A stretch of DNA of 64,000 bases from Azorinus chamasolen (taxonomy: Eukaryota > Mollusca > Bivalvia > Cardiida > Solecurtidae). Location: contig OY755247.1 in NCBI GenBank assembly GCA_963576725.1, forward strand, positions 13,210,534-13,274,533. Direction: 5' to 3'. Both the position numbers and the translations under genes were made by a program. Below are positions 8,987 to 19,622 of this stretch, piece by piece (positions within the stretch are counted from its first letter, which is position 1; each line of letters starts with the position of its first letter). The notes below the pieces were generated by a model. That model was not told the DNA's origin, made no database searches, and was given only the letters and a program-made list of their open reading frames with translations.

Positions 8987-9111
8987 GGTGTATTGTTGAT
9001 ATACGGTACCCCATACAAGCATAACCGGATATCTGTTGACCTTGCATTTGAAGTGGCATATAAAAGAATAACAAAAGACCCGTGTTTTGCAACGAATTTG
9101 CGATTACCTTT

Positions 9112-9281
9112 CAGAGCAACAGATAAAGGTGCGTTCCCAAATACTGAAATCCTAATTTCTCCACCAAACTCTATACTGTGGCCACTCTTTAGAATCGTCT
9201 CGAAGAGACGATTCTAAAGAGTGGTCACTATGGGTTTGGTGGAGAAATAAAGGAGCTACTCTTGAAAATGTCTTGAAAACC
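9112..9281 (+). mobile_element. Pal-2 MITE
   Basis: The hairpin TTTCTCCACCAAACTCTATA..CCACTCTTTAGAATCGTCTC / GAGACGATTCTAAAGAGTGG..GGTTTGGTGGAGAAA is well preserved. The outer lines CAGAGCAACAGATAAAGGTG and GAGCTACTCTTGAAAATGTC match the family. Confidence 0.8.
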
Positions 9282-9295
9282 TCTGACCTTTATAT

Positions 9296-9356
9296 AGATG
9301 CAAACAGACTGGATCCAGATGAGACATTGAGTATATCGGTATCTCATCAGGATCCA
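9296..9356 (+). repeat. Type D hairpin core
   Basis: GCAAACAGACTGGATCCAGA / TCAGGATCCACACTATC around TGAGACATTGAG..ATCTCATC. The terminal arms are not recognisable. Confidence 0.45.
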
Positions 9357-9597
9357 CACTATCCGACACTTAGCTTACATTTATAAATGAAAAAAAATCA
9401 GAATTGCAGCAGACATTTTTTTCAGACTACCAATTTCTAAGCATGCAGACAATTATATAAAGTTTCCACTCAATGACATAATAAAGAGTGTGTCAATTCT
9501 TTCAGATCACTGATTATATTTCAACAAAGATAGGATCGACAGCGATTGTAAAACTTAAAATTTGTTAAGATATTTACAACTTGTCAATTGACGTCAT

Positions 9598-9812
9598 TTA
9601 ACCCTTTCCCTGTTCTATATTTATCAAACATTTCAATACCTACTGAATATTCATTGGTAAAATAGTAATAATGAAATATGGAAAGTGGAACATTGTAGCC
9701 ATTTTAGAAACTAAAGAAACGGATCTTTAAAATTCCATTAGCAAACACAGCAGACTGGGTCTACTCTGTGTGCAAATGCACGAAAAGGTGTTTATATGAG
9801 GGAAAGCGTTAA
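9598..9812 (-). mobile_element. TTAA MITE, type A, hairpin shortened
   Basis: It runs from TTAACCCTTTCCCTGTTC to GAGGGAAAGCGTTAA. The inner line AACATTGTAGCCATTTTAGA is type A. The core has lost most of its palindrome (GCAGACTGGGTCTACTCTG). Confidence 0.75.
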
Positions 9813-9878
9813 CAACACCATATTTATCTACTTGAACATTATATCCTACAAATCTTAACATGAGTGACGTGTATACAG

Positions 9879-9985
9879 TAGAACCCGTCCTAAGTGAACA
9901 TTCATTTATTGAACAACAGAGTCCTAAAAAGCAAGTGACTACTTAATGCAGGACAAAAGTAATGCAGAAAGTTCCTATATATATC
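9879..9985 (+). mobile_element. TA-type palindromic MITE, left half
   Basis: TACAGTAGAACCCGTCCTAAG, TTAATGCAGGACAAAAGTAA and GCAGAAAGTTCCT match the left half of the TA-type family. No right half follows. Confidence 0.55.
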
Positions 9986-10159
9986 GATGATCTATGCCAT
10001 GTTTCAAGTCAAACTCGGCAGAGAAAAGAAAAGCAAACACAGTCTGACAATTTAAATATGTGTGCCATTTCCTATATGTGTTTCAGTACTCACAATTTGA
10101 GTTTCAAATGCATTTTTGTATGAAAATATGTGTAAAAACTCACATATGCACTTTTACTG

Positions 10160-10327
10160 CAGCACTGAGAAGTAGACCCAGATCAGATGGCTCCTGTAGA
10201 AGTCTTGATCAGGATCTGCTGTTTGCTGATTGAATTTGATACATCTTTAGTTTCTAAAATGGCTACAATGGTCCACATTCCATTTTTTTCAATTTAACAG
10301 TTTTCTCCATGAATATTCAGTAGGTAT
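10160..10327 (+). mobile_element. TTAA MITE, type A, right part lost
   Basis: Core GAAGTAGACCCAGATCAGAT..GATCAGGATCTGCTGTTTGC, then TTTAGTTTCTAAAATGGCTA and TGAATATTCAGTAGGTAT, where a type B copy is inserted. Confidence 0.6.
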
Positions 10328-10563
10328 TTAACCATTTCCCTGTTCAGTATTCATGTGAGAATTAATGATATGATGAATATTCATTACCTGCATTTTTATA
10401 ATGTAAACTTTTCAAGGGAATTGTTTGCTCTGACAAAAAGTGTAGAATCTGATCTATATCATGTCAAAAGCAAACAGAGCAGATCCTGATCAGACGGCTC
10501 CTGTAGGAGCCGTCTGATCTGGGTCTACTCTGTTTGCAAATGTGTGAACAGGTAAAGGGTTAA
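10328..10563 (+). mobile_element. TTAA MITE, A/B hybrid
   Basis: It runs from TTAACCATTTCCCTGTTCAG to CAGGTAAAGGGTTAA, with a good core hairpin (GACGGCTCCTGTAGGAGCCG tip). It lies within the preceding type A copy. Confidence 0.7.
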
Positions 10564-10604
10564 CACCACCATATCCTGCTAATCTCGACAGTAAACATGA
10601 CTGA

Positions 10605-10647
10605 CATATATACAGTAGAACCTGTCCTAAGCAGCCATTCATTTACG
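10605..10647 (+). mobile_element. TA-type MITE end fragment
   Basis: TATACAGTAGAACCTGTCC and CTAAGCAGCCATTCATTTA match the left end of the TA-type family. Confidence 0.45.
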
Positions 10648-10835
10648 TCTGCAACAATTGTCGTCTGCTTCAATTCTTAAAAAAACTTTCTCTTGTTTCT
10701 TTGAAAAAATATGGTCAAGATGACAAACAGATTGGATCCTGATGAGACGCCGCATTGTGGGGCGTCTCATCTGGATCCAAACTGCTTGCATAGGTAATCA
10801 CAGTTTCGGCGAAAGCGTGCAAAGAGTAAATCATT
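10648..10835 (+). mobile_element. TTAA MITE, type D (GGATCC / GATGAGACG hairpin)
   Basis: AACAATTGTCGTCTGCTTCA and CTTTCTCTTGTTTCTTTG precede the hairpin TTGGATCCTGATGAGACGCC / GGGGCGTCTCATCTGGATCC. GGTAATCACAGTTTC and GCGTGCAAAGAGTAA form the right end. The left end is missing. Confidence 0.7.
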
Positions 10836-10939
10836 GAAAATCACAACGAGGACTCAATGCAAACAACTGTCAGTTGTACAGTCAAGTAATGGTAACCGCT
10901 ACAAACAACTTCGATCTGATGATCGTTACCAAACCTGTT

Positions 10940-11012
10940 GGACCAGGAGTCGTCTGATCTGGGTCTATTCTGTTTGCAAAGGTGTAGAAACGTGTGTTTA
11001 CGGAGTAAAATG
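10940..11012 (+). mobile_element. TTAA MITE, type B, right arm
   Basis: GGAGTCGTCTGATCTGGGTC, TATTCTGTTTGCAAAGGTGT and GTTTACGGAGTAAAATGATAA are the right half of a type B element. The left half is absent. Confidence 0.5.
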
Positions 11013-11262
11013 ATAACCCTTTACTGCATGAATATTCATGTAAGAAATAATTACATCATGAATATTAATGAGTTGAATTCTTATAACGGAATTGTAAACA
11101 CAGGCATTTTTGGCCACTGCAGAAACTTTAGAATCAGATCTGTATTATATCATAAGCTAACTGAGCAGACCCTGATCAGACGACCCCTTTAGGAGCCCTC
11201 CAATCTGGGTATAATCTGTTTGCAAAGATGTGGAAAGGTGTATTTATGGAGTAAAGGGTTTA
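11013..11262 (+). mobile_element. TTAA MITE, type B
   Basis: The ends are ATAACCCTTTACTGCATGAA and GGAGTAAAGGGTTTA. The line CTTTAGAATCAGATCTGTAT and the core hairpin are present. Confidence 0.75.
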
Positions 11263-11382
11263 CCAGCTCTCTTACATACAGCATATACGGAAATAAAACT
11301 CTGGCTGAGGACCACTTCCCCTTATTCCAGAGCCCTAACTAATTTGAGCCCTGGATTACAGGAAAAATCACAGTCAGTGTGT

Positions 11383-11452
11383 GAAACAGTTTGGACCCTG
11401 ATGAGACACCAGTTTAGTTGTTGTCTCATCTGGATCCAAACTGTTTGCAAAG
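11383..11452 (+). repeat. Type D hairpin core
   Basis: GTTTGGACCCTGATGAGACA and GTCTCATCTGGATCCAAACT form a hairpin with a CAGTTTAGTT-type tip. No terminal arms were recognised. Confidence 0.5.
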
Positions 11453-11791
11453 TTAATAAAGAATAGCAAGGGAAGAGTTCATATACAATGTAATTCAGTG
11501 AATTCTTCATAAGCTTTTAGCAAAGTGCCTCAACTTCTAGTCTTGGCTGATACTTGGTATATGTACATGTGCAATGCATTCTTTTAGCCAACTCTTTCAA
11601 CAGTAGGTAATTTTTCTCCACAAAACATTCATCTGCTTTCAATTCCTCCCCAAAAAATTCATCTACTTTCAATTCTTAAGCAACCCCCCCCCCCCCTTCC
11701 CCCAAACCTCTCCCCTTACTGGCTTATAATTCTGACCTCCCCTTACTGGCTTATAATTCTGACCTTTGATCTCGAATGTCGAAGTGCACGC

Positions 11792-12008
11792 TTAACTCTT
11801 TGTATGCTAAGTAATTTTTCGTCTGCAACAATTGTTGTCTGCTTCAATTCTTAAAATAAACTTTCTTGCATTTCTTTGCAAAAATATGGTTGAGGTGACA
11901 AACTGTTTGGTTCCTGATGAGGTGTATGTGGTATCTCACCCGGATCCAAACTGTTTGCACAGGTAATCACAGAAATCACATTTTCGCTGCTAGCGTGCAA
12001 AGAGTTAA
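11792..12008 (+). mobile_element. TTAA MITE, type D
   Basis: It runs from TTAACTCTTTGTATGCTAAG to GCTAGCGTGCAAAGAGTTAA, a clear terminal inverted repeat with TTAA at both borders. The core is TTTGGTTCCTGATGAGGTG..GTATCTCACCCGGATCCAAAC. Confidence 0.8.
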
Positions 12009-12539
12009 CCATGACATGAATCCACTCCAAAAGTGCAAGTTCATGAAATTAATAAACCTACAACAAAAGGAAGTCTTTATATCTAATAGTTCTAGTTATG
12101 ACCAAGATGAAACTTTTAGAAATTTGATGTTTGACCTTGACATGGCACCTCTCAAAAGTTGCAGCTGAGATGAACATACACGCAAAGTATGAAGTCTCAT
12201 CTCAAATACTTCAATAGTTATGAGCATGGTTTGTGTTCTTCAGAATTTCACCAAATACTTTGAAATTTGATCTTTTTTTTTACATAGCTCCTCTCAAAAG
12301 ATGCAGTTTCTTGACTGATAATGCATACCACTATGAAGTCTCTATCCCCTTCTAGTTCAAAAGCTATGGCTAATGGTATATAGAAATTTTATCTTTAAAC
12401 CTGGATGAGATGCCAAGTAATTAATCATTTCATCGCGATCCAAACTGTTTGACACCTTGATTGTGTTTTTCAACAGAAATGAAAGGAAAATCAAATGACA
12501 ATTTTAGGAAGAAAAGTATTTTGTAAATGCTGAAAAATA
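12009..12539. repeat. Low-identity dispersed repeat region
   Basis: Related lines recur (CACCTCTCAAAAGTTGCAG at 12145-12163 and CTCCTCTCAAAAGATGCAG at 12289-12307, each followed by a line ending in CTATGAAGTCTC or similar). This suggests an old tandem or dispersed repeat. No gene was seen. Confidence 0.35.
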
Positions 12540-13745
12540 TTAACCTTTTACTCCATACATACACCTTTCAGAAAGTTTCTACGCCTTAATTTGCAAACAG
12601 AGTAGACCCAGATCAGACGGCTCCTAAAGGAGCCGTCTGATAAGGGTCTGCTCTGTTTGCTTATGATATAGTATACAGTAAAACTTATTTATAACGAACT
12701 CTGATAAAGCGAATTTCCGCTTATAGCGAACTAAATTTCGTTCCCCGGCCGATATCTTCATTAATTCTATACAGACTATACTGTTTAGTGCGAAGTTGGT
12801 TAGAGCGAATTTTCGCTTATGGCGAACTGATTTTCCAGTACCGTTATTCACAAAACACTTTAAAATTCCTTCATTAAAGCGAAGTTTCACCTTCCTACTT
12901 TCTTCAGTCTCATGTGTATTTCGCACGATTAACACCATGTCGCATAGGTGTTAAAACACATAATAGTGTTGGGCCGAACTGTGAAGCGATCCGTAAACAT
13001 TATTCTTCACGGTGGTATGGTATAATTACACACCGCAAGCCGCGGGGCATATATGCACTTAAAAGTACGGGTTATAGCTAAACATTGTTAAGATATGATG
13101 CTCGTTTTTTATTTTCAAAAGAAAATACTTTAAGTCTTTTGGTTTTGTTATTACCTCCCCGTTCGCATATTATTTCAGCATTTTCCGCTAAAAATAGAAT
13201 CCACCGCTGACTCCGATGACGACACAGATCTATAAGGAATATTTGCCCCTGCCCACATACTTTGTCCGCTATACCCAATTTGCATCGGACATTGGAGCAA
13301 CAACCAAATACTCCTGATATTTTTTTTAAACACTGACATTTATGAAACAATTATTTGGCAAGTGTCAAGCATCTACGTGTGTTCAAAAGCATATGACCGG
13401 TTTCTGCCACAAAGAGTAAGCTATACGATGCATGATGTGCATTTTGGGAGTTTGATCGCTACGCATACATGTCTAAATTACGATTTAATAAATATTGAAC
13501 AGTCGTGTGTCAAAGTCATGATTTATAGCGAACTTCGTACTATCAATATAGCGAATAATGTTTATAGCGAAGTAAATCCTTCAGTCCCTTGGAATTCGTT
13601 ATAACCGAGTTTTACTGTAATTATGATTCAATAGTATCAGCCATGGCCAAAACGTCTTATTTTCATGTGTTATTACAACAATTTATCTAAGTAATATTCA
13701 TGATGCAATCATTTCTTACATGAATATTCATGGAGTAAAGGATAA
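12540..13745 (-). mobile_element. TTAA MITE, type B, split by a pogo-like MITE
   Basis: The left half (12540-12673) runs from TTAACCTTTTACTCCATAC through the hairpin GACGGCTCCTAAAGGAGCCG to GCTTATGATATAG. The right half (13620-13745) resumes ATTATGATTCAATAG and ends ATTCATGGAGTAAAGGATAA. The insertion sits between, with TA on both sides. Confidence 0.8.
12676..13617 (+). mobile_element. Pogo/Tc1-like MITE with CAGTAAAACT ends
   Basis: The inverted ends CAGTAAAACTTATTTATAAC and GTTATAACCGAGTTTTACTG are flanked by TA on both sides, the Tc1/mariner/pogo target signature. The interior repeats GCGAA/TTCGC lines (TAGCGAACT, AGCGAATTTTCGC). The 942-bp element has no transposase-like frame. Confidence 0.75.
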
Positions 13746-14435
13746 AACTCTTGAACTTTGACCTTGGACATTCATTCATTGATATCAAAATAAATTCAGT
13801 TCCTCTACTCATCATGACCAACCTCTGCACAAAATATGGTGGAATTTTGATATCTTAAACTCGGATAACTTGAATTTCAAACTCGGGTAACTTGAACTTC
13901 GATATAACATATTAAATATTCGGTCCCTTCCAAAATTTGTAATATGGAATTGCTTGAAAATTCGCCACTGCACACTATATCTATAAAGACCTGCTACAGT
14001 TTGATGTAGGTCATAAGTAATGTCGACCTGCATTAATCTGTCAAATCAAGAAATCAAGTTATAAATAAGCTGAATTCAAACTCCCGTTATTTCGATGTAA
14101 TTTGTATGGCCCCTTTAAGTTTGAGACACTGAGGATCCACTGTATGAATAGCAGAATACTCTATACAAAGAGTTTGACTAATTTTTGTTTTTTTGTATCA
14201 GGGCTGTATGTCGCTTCAACAGTATTTACTAATTATAGACTGGACACTATTTGGTCTACAGTTTGACCTTTAACCATGACTTTTTATTTTGAACTTCTGA
14301 AGTAAAAATCAATAGGGGCTATCATCTATTTATTCTGACAAACCTCCACAAGATATGAAAACTTTTGGTTTAAAAGGTTGATCACTTATTGATCAGAAAC
14401 CAGCTGACAGACAAACATGTGCAAAGCTATATACA
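13746..14435. repeat. Worn repeats, pogo-like fragment, no gene
   Basis: ACTCGGATAACTTGAATTTC, ACTTCGATATAAC and GGATCCACTGTA between about 13850 and 14145 resemble the ends and subterminal lines of pogo-type elements. Nothing else was recognised. Confidence 0.3.
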
Positions 14436-14792
14436 TTAACCCTTTCCTTGATATAAACACATTTTCATGCATTTGCAAGCAGAGCAGACCCAGATCAGAC
14501 GACTCCTGTAGGGGGTGTTTAATCAGGATATGCCCAGTTTGCTTTTGGCATGATACAGATCTGATTCTACTGTTTTTGTAAAACAGAGGAATTTTGACCA
14601 TGGCAGAAACTGTAGAATCATATCCTTTTGGAGCCGTCTGATCAGGGTCTGCTGTTTGCTAATGGAATCTGAAAGAACTATTTCTTTCCTGTCTAAAATG
14701 GCTCCATTGTTCCACCTTCCGTACTATTCCGTCATAACTATTTTGTCCATGAATATTCATTTAGAATAAACATAGAACAGGGAAAGGGTTAA
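14436..14792 (+). mobile_element. TTAA MITE, composite A/B with two cores
   Basis: It runs from TTAACCCTTTCCTTGATAT to ACAGGGAAAGGGTTAA. It contains a first core (GAGCAGACCCAGATCAGACG), then B-type sequence (GCAGAAACTGTAGAATCATA), then a second half-core (GAGCCGTCTGATCAGGGTCT) and the type A right arm, so two copies have recombined. Confidence 0.7.
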
Positions 14793-15033
14793 TAGATTCT
14801 GACTGGTTCTTCACTCTTTGCATACTAATAGTAACAGATTAATTCTGTAATTACTTATGCAAATAGTTTAGACCCAGCCGAGACACCACGCAATTACAGT
14901 TTGAAATTGTAGAAGACAAAAAATGTTTCTCCGTACAGTTTAGATACTGATGAGATAAGGCAAGTGACCACTGATCAGGATGTAAACTGCTTGTATTGTC
15001 TGAATTTCTTTTTTCCAGTTTCGGATGAGATTT

Positions 15034-15248
15034 TTAACTCTTTGCATGCTAAGTAATATTTCATCTGTAACAATTGTCGTCTGCTTCATTTCTGAAAATA
15101 AAATTTCGCTCATTTCTTTGTAAAAAATTGGCTCAAAGTGACAAACAGTTTGGATCTTGATGAGACACTGCATTATGCTGCGTCTCATCTGGATCCAAAC
15201 TGTCTGCATAGGTAAACACAGTTTCACCGCTAGTGTGCACAGAGTTAA
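15034..15248 (+). mobile_element. TTAA MITE, type D
   Basis: TTAACTCTTTGCATGCTAAG and GCTAGTGTGCACAGAGTTAA are the ends. The hairpin is TTTGGATCTTGATGAGACAC / GCGTCTCATCTGGATCCAAA. It lies 84 nt from the exon 2 donor of the TMEM106-like gene. Confidence 0.8.
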
Positions 15249-15332
15249 AAAGAAATGCTAAAGGAAAAGTACACATTGAGAAATCAAACAGACAGTAATT
15301 TTAGTTAAGTGCTCAAATAATTAAACACTCAC

Positions 15333-15396
15333 GTTCTTCGTGGTCGAAGTCGTTCATCTTTCATGGGAATCAAGGCCACCAGTTGTCCTTCTTGTT
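15333..15396 (-). CDS. TMEM106: TMEM106-like protein, exon 2
   Basis: This 64-nt exon is bounded by TTATTTTATTTCAG|AACAAG and GAAGAAC|GTGAGT. In phase with exon 1 it codes for residues 61-81 plus two bases of codon 82: EQEGQLVALIPMKDERLRPRR. The ALIP..D.RLRPRR line directly before the membrane helix is highly conserved in TMEM106 proteins and lies on the cytosolic side. The splice phase agrees on both sides, which makes a chance match very unlikely. A type B MITE begins 15 nt upstream of the acceptor in transcript sense, so the branch-point region of intron 1 lies inside that MITE. Confidence 0.9.
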
Positions 15397-15410
15397 CTGA
15401 AATAAAATAA

Positions 15411-15812
15411 TTATCCATTTTACTTCATGAACATTCATGAATATTAATTAGATTATTACTTATAACAGCATATTAACCCATTCCAGCATAGGCTATTTTT
15501 GAAAAATCTACCGAAAAGGAACATTTACTACTGAAAAGGAAAATTTTAGAATTGTGTAGTGTTGAAACCATTATGATAAACATTGCTCTATTTATCAGAA
15601 TCGTTTCACAAAGAGACTTTTACAGAAGCGTCAAAAGCGTCAATATGCCGGAATTGGTTAACACAGAGATTGTTTTTGCCAAAGCAGAAACTATAGAATC
15701 TTATCTTTATTATTCCATATAGCAAACAGAGCAGACCTATTGGAGCCATCTAATCTGGGTCTACTCTGTCTGCAAAGGCTTAGATAAGTGAATTTGTGCA
15801 GTAAAGGGTTAA
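15411..15812 (+). mobile_element. TTAA MITE, type B, with nested type C
   Basis: The left end is TTATCCATTTTACTTCATG and the right end CAGTAAAGGGTTAA. The core GCAAACAGAGCAGACCTATT..ATCTGGGTCTACTCTGTC is shortened. A type C element splits the left arm at TTAA. Confidence 0.75.
15473..15661 (+). mobile_element. TTAA MITE, type C, nested
   Basis: It runs from TTAACCCATTCCAGCATAGG to CGGAATTGGTTAA inside a type B copy. Host sequence GCATA-TTAA-CACAG resumes after it. The hairpin tip is partly deleted. Confidence 0.75.
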
Positions 15813-15995
15813 TATATAATTCTCTGTCCAAAAGACAAAGCTTTATAATAACAATATAGGAATAATTTAGAACAGGGAAAGGGTTAAGCGCAAATCGAGG
15901 GCTTGGTGAAAAACTATTCTAACTCCTTCTGCATCAAGCCCTCGAAATGGAATATCTTTGATATTTGTCCCAGTTGTCAATAAACTTCTCAACCC

Positions 15996-16193
15996 CAGGG
16001 CTTTTTCACCTTCTATAATAGAGGCCTATAAAAGGCCCCTTCCCAATTGAAAATTTCTTTAAAATCTTGCAGTTTTCCCAAAAATCCAAACTTACACCAG
16101 CTTTTTTGTTTCCCAAATCAGCAATTTTAGCGATAATTCTTCCCAAAATCAGCAGGCTAAGGCCCCTTCCCAATTTAGAGAGAAAAAGCCCTG
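15996..16193 (+). mobile_element. MITE with CAGGGCTTTTT ends
   Basis: The inverted ends CAGGGCTTTTTCACC and GAGAAAAAGCCCTG enclose a second inverted pair (AGGCCCCTTCCCAATT / AAGGCCCCTTCCCAATTT appear in the same sense). AACCC flanks both sides. It interrupts the left end of a TTAA MITE. CAGGG ends suggest hAT, but an 8-bp target duplication is not visible. Confidence 0.6.
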
Positions 16194-16452
16194 AACCCTT
16201 CCATTCATATAAACGCATTTTCATACATATGCAAACAGCGTAAACCCAGATCAGACAGCTCCTATTGGAACCAACTGATCTGGGTCTGCTCTGTTTGCTT
16301 TTGACATAATACTTTTGAGATGCTATAGATCCGATATATACTTTTTATCAAAGCTAAAAATACCTTTAAAAGTTTACATTATAAATTTTCAGCTGATAAA
16401 TATTCATGATGTCATAATTCATAACATGAATATTGAACAGGAAAAGGGGTAA
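16194..16452 (+). mobile_element. TTAA MITE, A/B type, worn
   Basis: Its line CCCTTCCATTCATATAAACG follows the CAGGG-type insertion. The core is GTAAACCCAGATCAGACAGC..GATCTGGGTCTGCTCTG, with the right arm AATATTCATGATGTCATAAT and the end GAACAGGAAAAGGGGTAA. Confidence 0.6.
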
Positions 16453-16829
16453 TACTTGCTCTCAAAAAAAAAATTTCAACATACTTTTTATGTCATTCCT
16501 AGAGATATATTTTTTTAAAAGGGATGAAAATTGAAACCTTTGAGAAAAATGACTGAACAAAGGAATAAAGTTAGACAACATATTGAAAACAGTATTGACA
16601 CAATCACAACTTTTTTATGTACAAAATATGCACTGTGACTGTTAGAGTCACAACTCACAAGGAGAATTACAAATGGGCAAATATCGGTACTTTAAAATTT
16701 AGTTTTTTAAAATGATATTTAAGATAGTGCTATTTTCTTTTTTATATTAGATTGACAAGATCTAATTTTCAAACCGTATATTTGTTGAACAGTCTTTTTT
16801 GCTTCTGTTTTATTTGTCGCAGTAAATAA

Positions 16830-16975
16830 TAGCAATCAGAAAGGAAATAAAGTAGATTTTCTTGAAGAGCTCTTATCTAATATTTGGACCACTATGGGCC
16901 TTTATTATCATGTCGAAATATTAGATGAGAGCTATTCAAGTAATTCTATATTATCTTGATTTCCTTATTGGAATT
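16830..16975 (+). mobile_element. Imperfect long palindrome (MITE-like)
   Basis: Arms of about 60 nt face each other: AGGAAATAAAGTAG..CTTGAAGAGCTCTTATCTAA on the left, and TTAGATGAGAGCTATTCAAG..GATTTCCTTATTGG on the right, with a loop of about 25 nt. No flanking duplication was identified. Confidence 0.5.
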
Positions 16976-17028
16976 TTATCGTCATTGAAAATAAAGTAGA
17001 TATTAGCTATAAGACATGCTCTTTTTCC

Positions 17029-17262
17029 TTAACCCTTTACTCCATAAATACTCCGTTTTACGCCATTGCAAACAGAGTTGACTCAGATCAAACAGCTCCT
17101 ACAGGAGCCATCTGATCAGGGTCTGCTCTGTTTGTTTTATTATATAATATAGATATGATTCTACAGTTTCTGCCATGGCTAAAAAGTCCTGTCACACAAA
17201 AGTTCATGTGCTGAAATAAAAAATTAATCTAATATTCATGAAGTCTTTATTTCTTACATAAT
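17029..17262 (-). mobile_element. TTAA MITE, type B, right end lost
   Basis: TTAACCCTTTACTCCATAAA, the hairpin CAGCTCCTACAGGAGCCATC and GATTCTACAGTTTCTGCCAT are clear. The right arm ends in a T/A homopolymer. Confidence 0.7.
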
Positions 17263-17336
17263 TTTTTTTAAAAAAAAAAAAATGTGACAGGCACATATCT
17301 TTTTATTAAGGAAGATGGACATGCTTAAAATTCTTA

Positions 17337-17941
17337 AGCCCCGTTTCCATGAAGACTACTTTTTATCTGCGCCGGAAAGCGTGCAGAGACTAATGCGTAT
17401 GTGCTGAAAAACTGTTTCCATGAAGCCGAAATCTTGTGTATCTGATTACACATTTAATCTCCAAGAAAATGGCTGCCATCAAGTTAAAACTGCATGTTTT
17501 CCTAGCTTCTTTGGAAGAGCTTGATGTTGAGGAAATGATGCTTGCCCATGTAGCTAAACAAATGTTATTTTATAATATATGGTCCTTGAAATCAGCCATG
17601 GAGGAGTAACAGAGACATTTGTGACTTTTCACAAGCTCTAAAATAATTTCATACACAAAACTTCATATTGTTCACTTTTGGTTGTTTGCCTAGGAAATCA
17701 AGGAAATGAAGCCATGTCCTCAATACACCATTTTCAGTGCCGACACATTAAAAAAAAATTGATACCTGAAGCGATTTTTAGTGCCGATAATATTCAGAGC
17801 TGAACGTGACTATGAAAACATCATAATGCAATTTATAAATAGAAGCAAATTATTTTAAATATGCATGTGTTGAGAGCTGAAAAAAGCCTTACTGATAATG
17901 TGTATCAGTATGTTTACAGCTTCATGGAAATGGAGCTTTAG
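17337..17941 (+). mobile_element. TIR element, CCCCGTTTCCATGAAG ends
   Basis: AAGCCCCGTTTCCATGAAG on the left faces CTTCATGGAAATGGAGCTT on the right, about 605 bp apart. A third copy of the motif (CTGTTTCCATGAAG) lies near 17410. No transposase frame. A TTA/TAA at each border could be a 3-bp target duplication of Harbinger type, but this is weak. Confidence 0.6.
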
Positions 17942-18239
17942 AGTTTTATAATAAAGCAAATTCTTAATTATTCTTTACTTTCTGTGTCAGTTAAATTCTC
18001 TTGTTGATCATTTGGCTGTTATTAATACTTGAAAATTCTAGTTAACATTAGTTTTTGCCATGTAATATATTGGTTTTCAGCGAATTGCTACAACCCTGGG
18101 CTACTTTATTACAGATATTATGAATGTACCTGCTCTAATCTAGATGTTTATTGATGGGGACACGGACATGTTAATTCCATATTAATTTCTAATGGGAGAC
18201 CCCGTATGTTTAATTTTAGCCTAGGGTGGTAATTTCTTC

Positions 18240-19335
18240 TTTCTTTTTCTTTCAATACAGAACTGGAGTGGATAGACTGTATTAAGTTCTGCGGGACTCT
18301 GCGCTATTTCCAGACACACACAGCAGTTGTCCCATAAACTATTTAGATTTACATTTAAAATTATGCACATGAAGTCATCGTTCTAGCAGTTAAAAGCAAC
18401 AGGACAAACCAAAGCTTTGCCCTGATGATGAAGGTGTTCCTGTATGTAGTGTTGTTGGTTCTTTTTAGATAGATTCTGTGTTGCCCTCTGGTTCTACTGA
18501 CACTACTTTTTATGAAACAGTCCATGTAATGATGTTGATGTCGATTAGGTTGTGTTGGATCTTGTATAGCATGCATAGACAGTTGTTTGTCCTCCGCGCT
18601 TCAAAGCTTTGCCAACCAAGGGATGCTACCATCTGCGTAACACAACCAGGTGTTCTGGTGGTGAAGTTGTTAGTTACAAAACATGCCGCTCTTCTCTGTA
18701 CATTTTCCAAAGTTTTGATTTTGTTCTGGCTCGTAGGGTCCCATACTGCAGATGCCTATTCAAGAGTTGAGCGTACAATTGTGGTGTAACTGGTCTCTCT
18801 CACAGGTTTTGGACAGTCTTTCAGGTTCCTTCTCATGAATCCAAGTGTTTTGTTACCTTTTGTCACCACATTGTCTACATGTCTATCAAAGGATAGGGTG
18901 TTGGTTAGGGTTACTCCTTAATATTTGCTGGCATTCTCTATGTCTAAGGTATGGCCATGAAGCTGGTATTGCCTGTCCAGTACTGACTTGGATTTCCCAG
19001 ATGTAACTCGTATCACTGCGCACTTGGTAGGGTTGAACGACATCTGCCACATGTTTTCCCAAGTCTCCAATGCAGTGAGACCCTCCTGGAGTAGATGTTG
19101 ATATTTACTGTTGATTACTTCTCGGAAAAGGATCATGTCGTCTGCAAAGGGTCTGGTCTCTGAGTGTTTTACTATGTCTGGCATGTCATTGATGTATGCC
19201 AGGAACAATAGTGGTCCTAGCAGTGTTTCCTGCGGTATGCCGGAAAAGACTGAGGCTGATGTTGATATAGCTGCCTCTAATACCACTTTCTGCATTCTGT
19301 TAAAGACTGAGAAAAGCCTCAATCCAGCTAATGGT
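18240..19335 (-). pseudogene. Jockey-superfamily LINE remnant (RT, 5'-truncated)
   Basis: From about 19335 downward the minus strand codes for the central and C-terminal reverse transcriptase: ISWIEAFL, then SGIPQETLLGPLLFLAYIND (palm), FADDMILF (catalytic Asp pair), the thumb, and QRRAACFV..TRTPGCVTQM near the C-terminus. One frame is followed, but stop codons interrupt it (after NASKY near 18918, and several below 18700). The 5' end with the endonuclease and RT fingers is missing, the usual result of incomplete reverse transcription. The 3' end is near 18240 with an A/G-rich tail. GIPQE instead of the usual G.PQG suggests an inactive enzyme. It lies in intron 1 of the TMEM106-like gene in the same orientation. 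Confidence 0.85.
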
Positions 19336-19544
19336 ATTCATGTCTACAGCATAAAATTTATGTTTATTTTAAATTTTTAGCACAGAAACAGATTGCAGGT
19401 TGTTGTTTTTTCAAGTGATTTTATAGCCGTTTCTGGGCTATTATGTTCCCTATGGCAAAAAGTGTTTTTTTCCCTATTTGAAAAATTCCCACTTCAGAGA
19501 AAAAAGTGCTTTGCTTGAAAATTCAGTCTGACCAAAATTTCTAA

Positions 19545-19622
19545 AATTCATAAACAAAAGCAGACCCAGATTTGATAGCTCCTGTAGGAACTGTCTGATC
19601 TTGGTCTGCTGTTTGTTCATGA
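19545..19622 (+). repeat. Worn MITE core hairpin
   Basis: AAACAAAAGCAGACCCAGAT, TTGATAGCTCCTGTAGGAAC and TCTGATCTTGGTCTGCTG form a degraded type A/B core. Confidence 0.45.

Noticed and set aside
12624..13604. Frames of 80-104 codons on both strands
   Set aside because: They lie in a non-autonomous pogo-like MITE with repeated GCGAA lines and lack any transposase motif.
18478..19380. Plus-strand frames over the RT remnant
   Set aside because: They are antisense to a clear reverse transcriptase on the minus strand.
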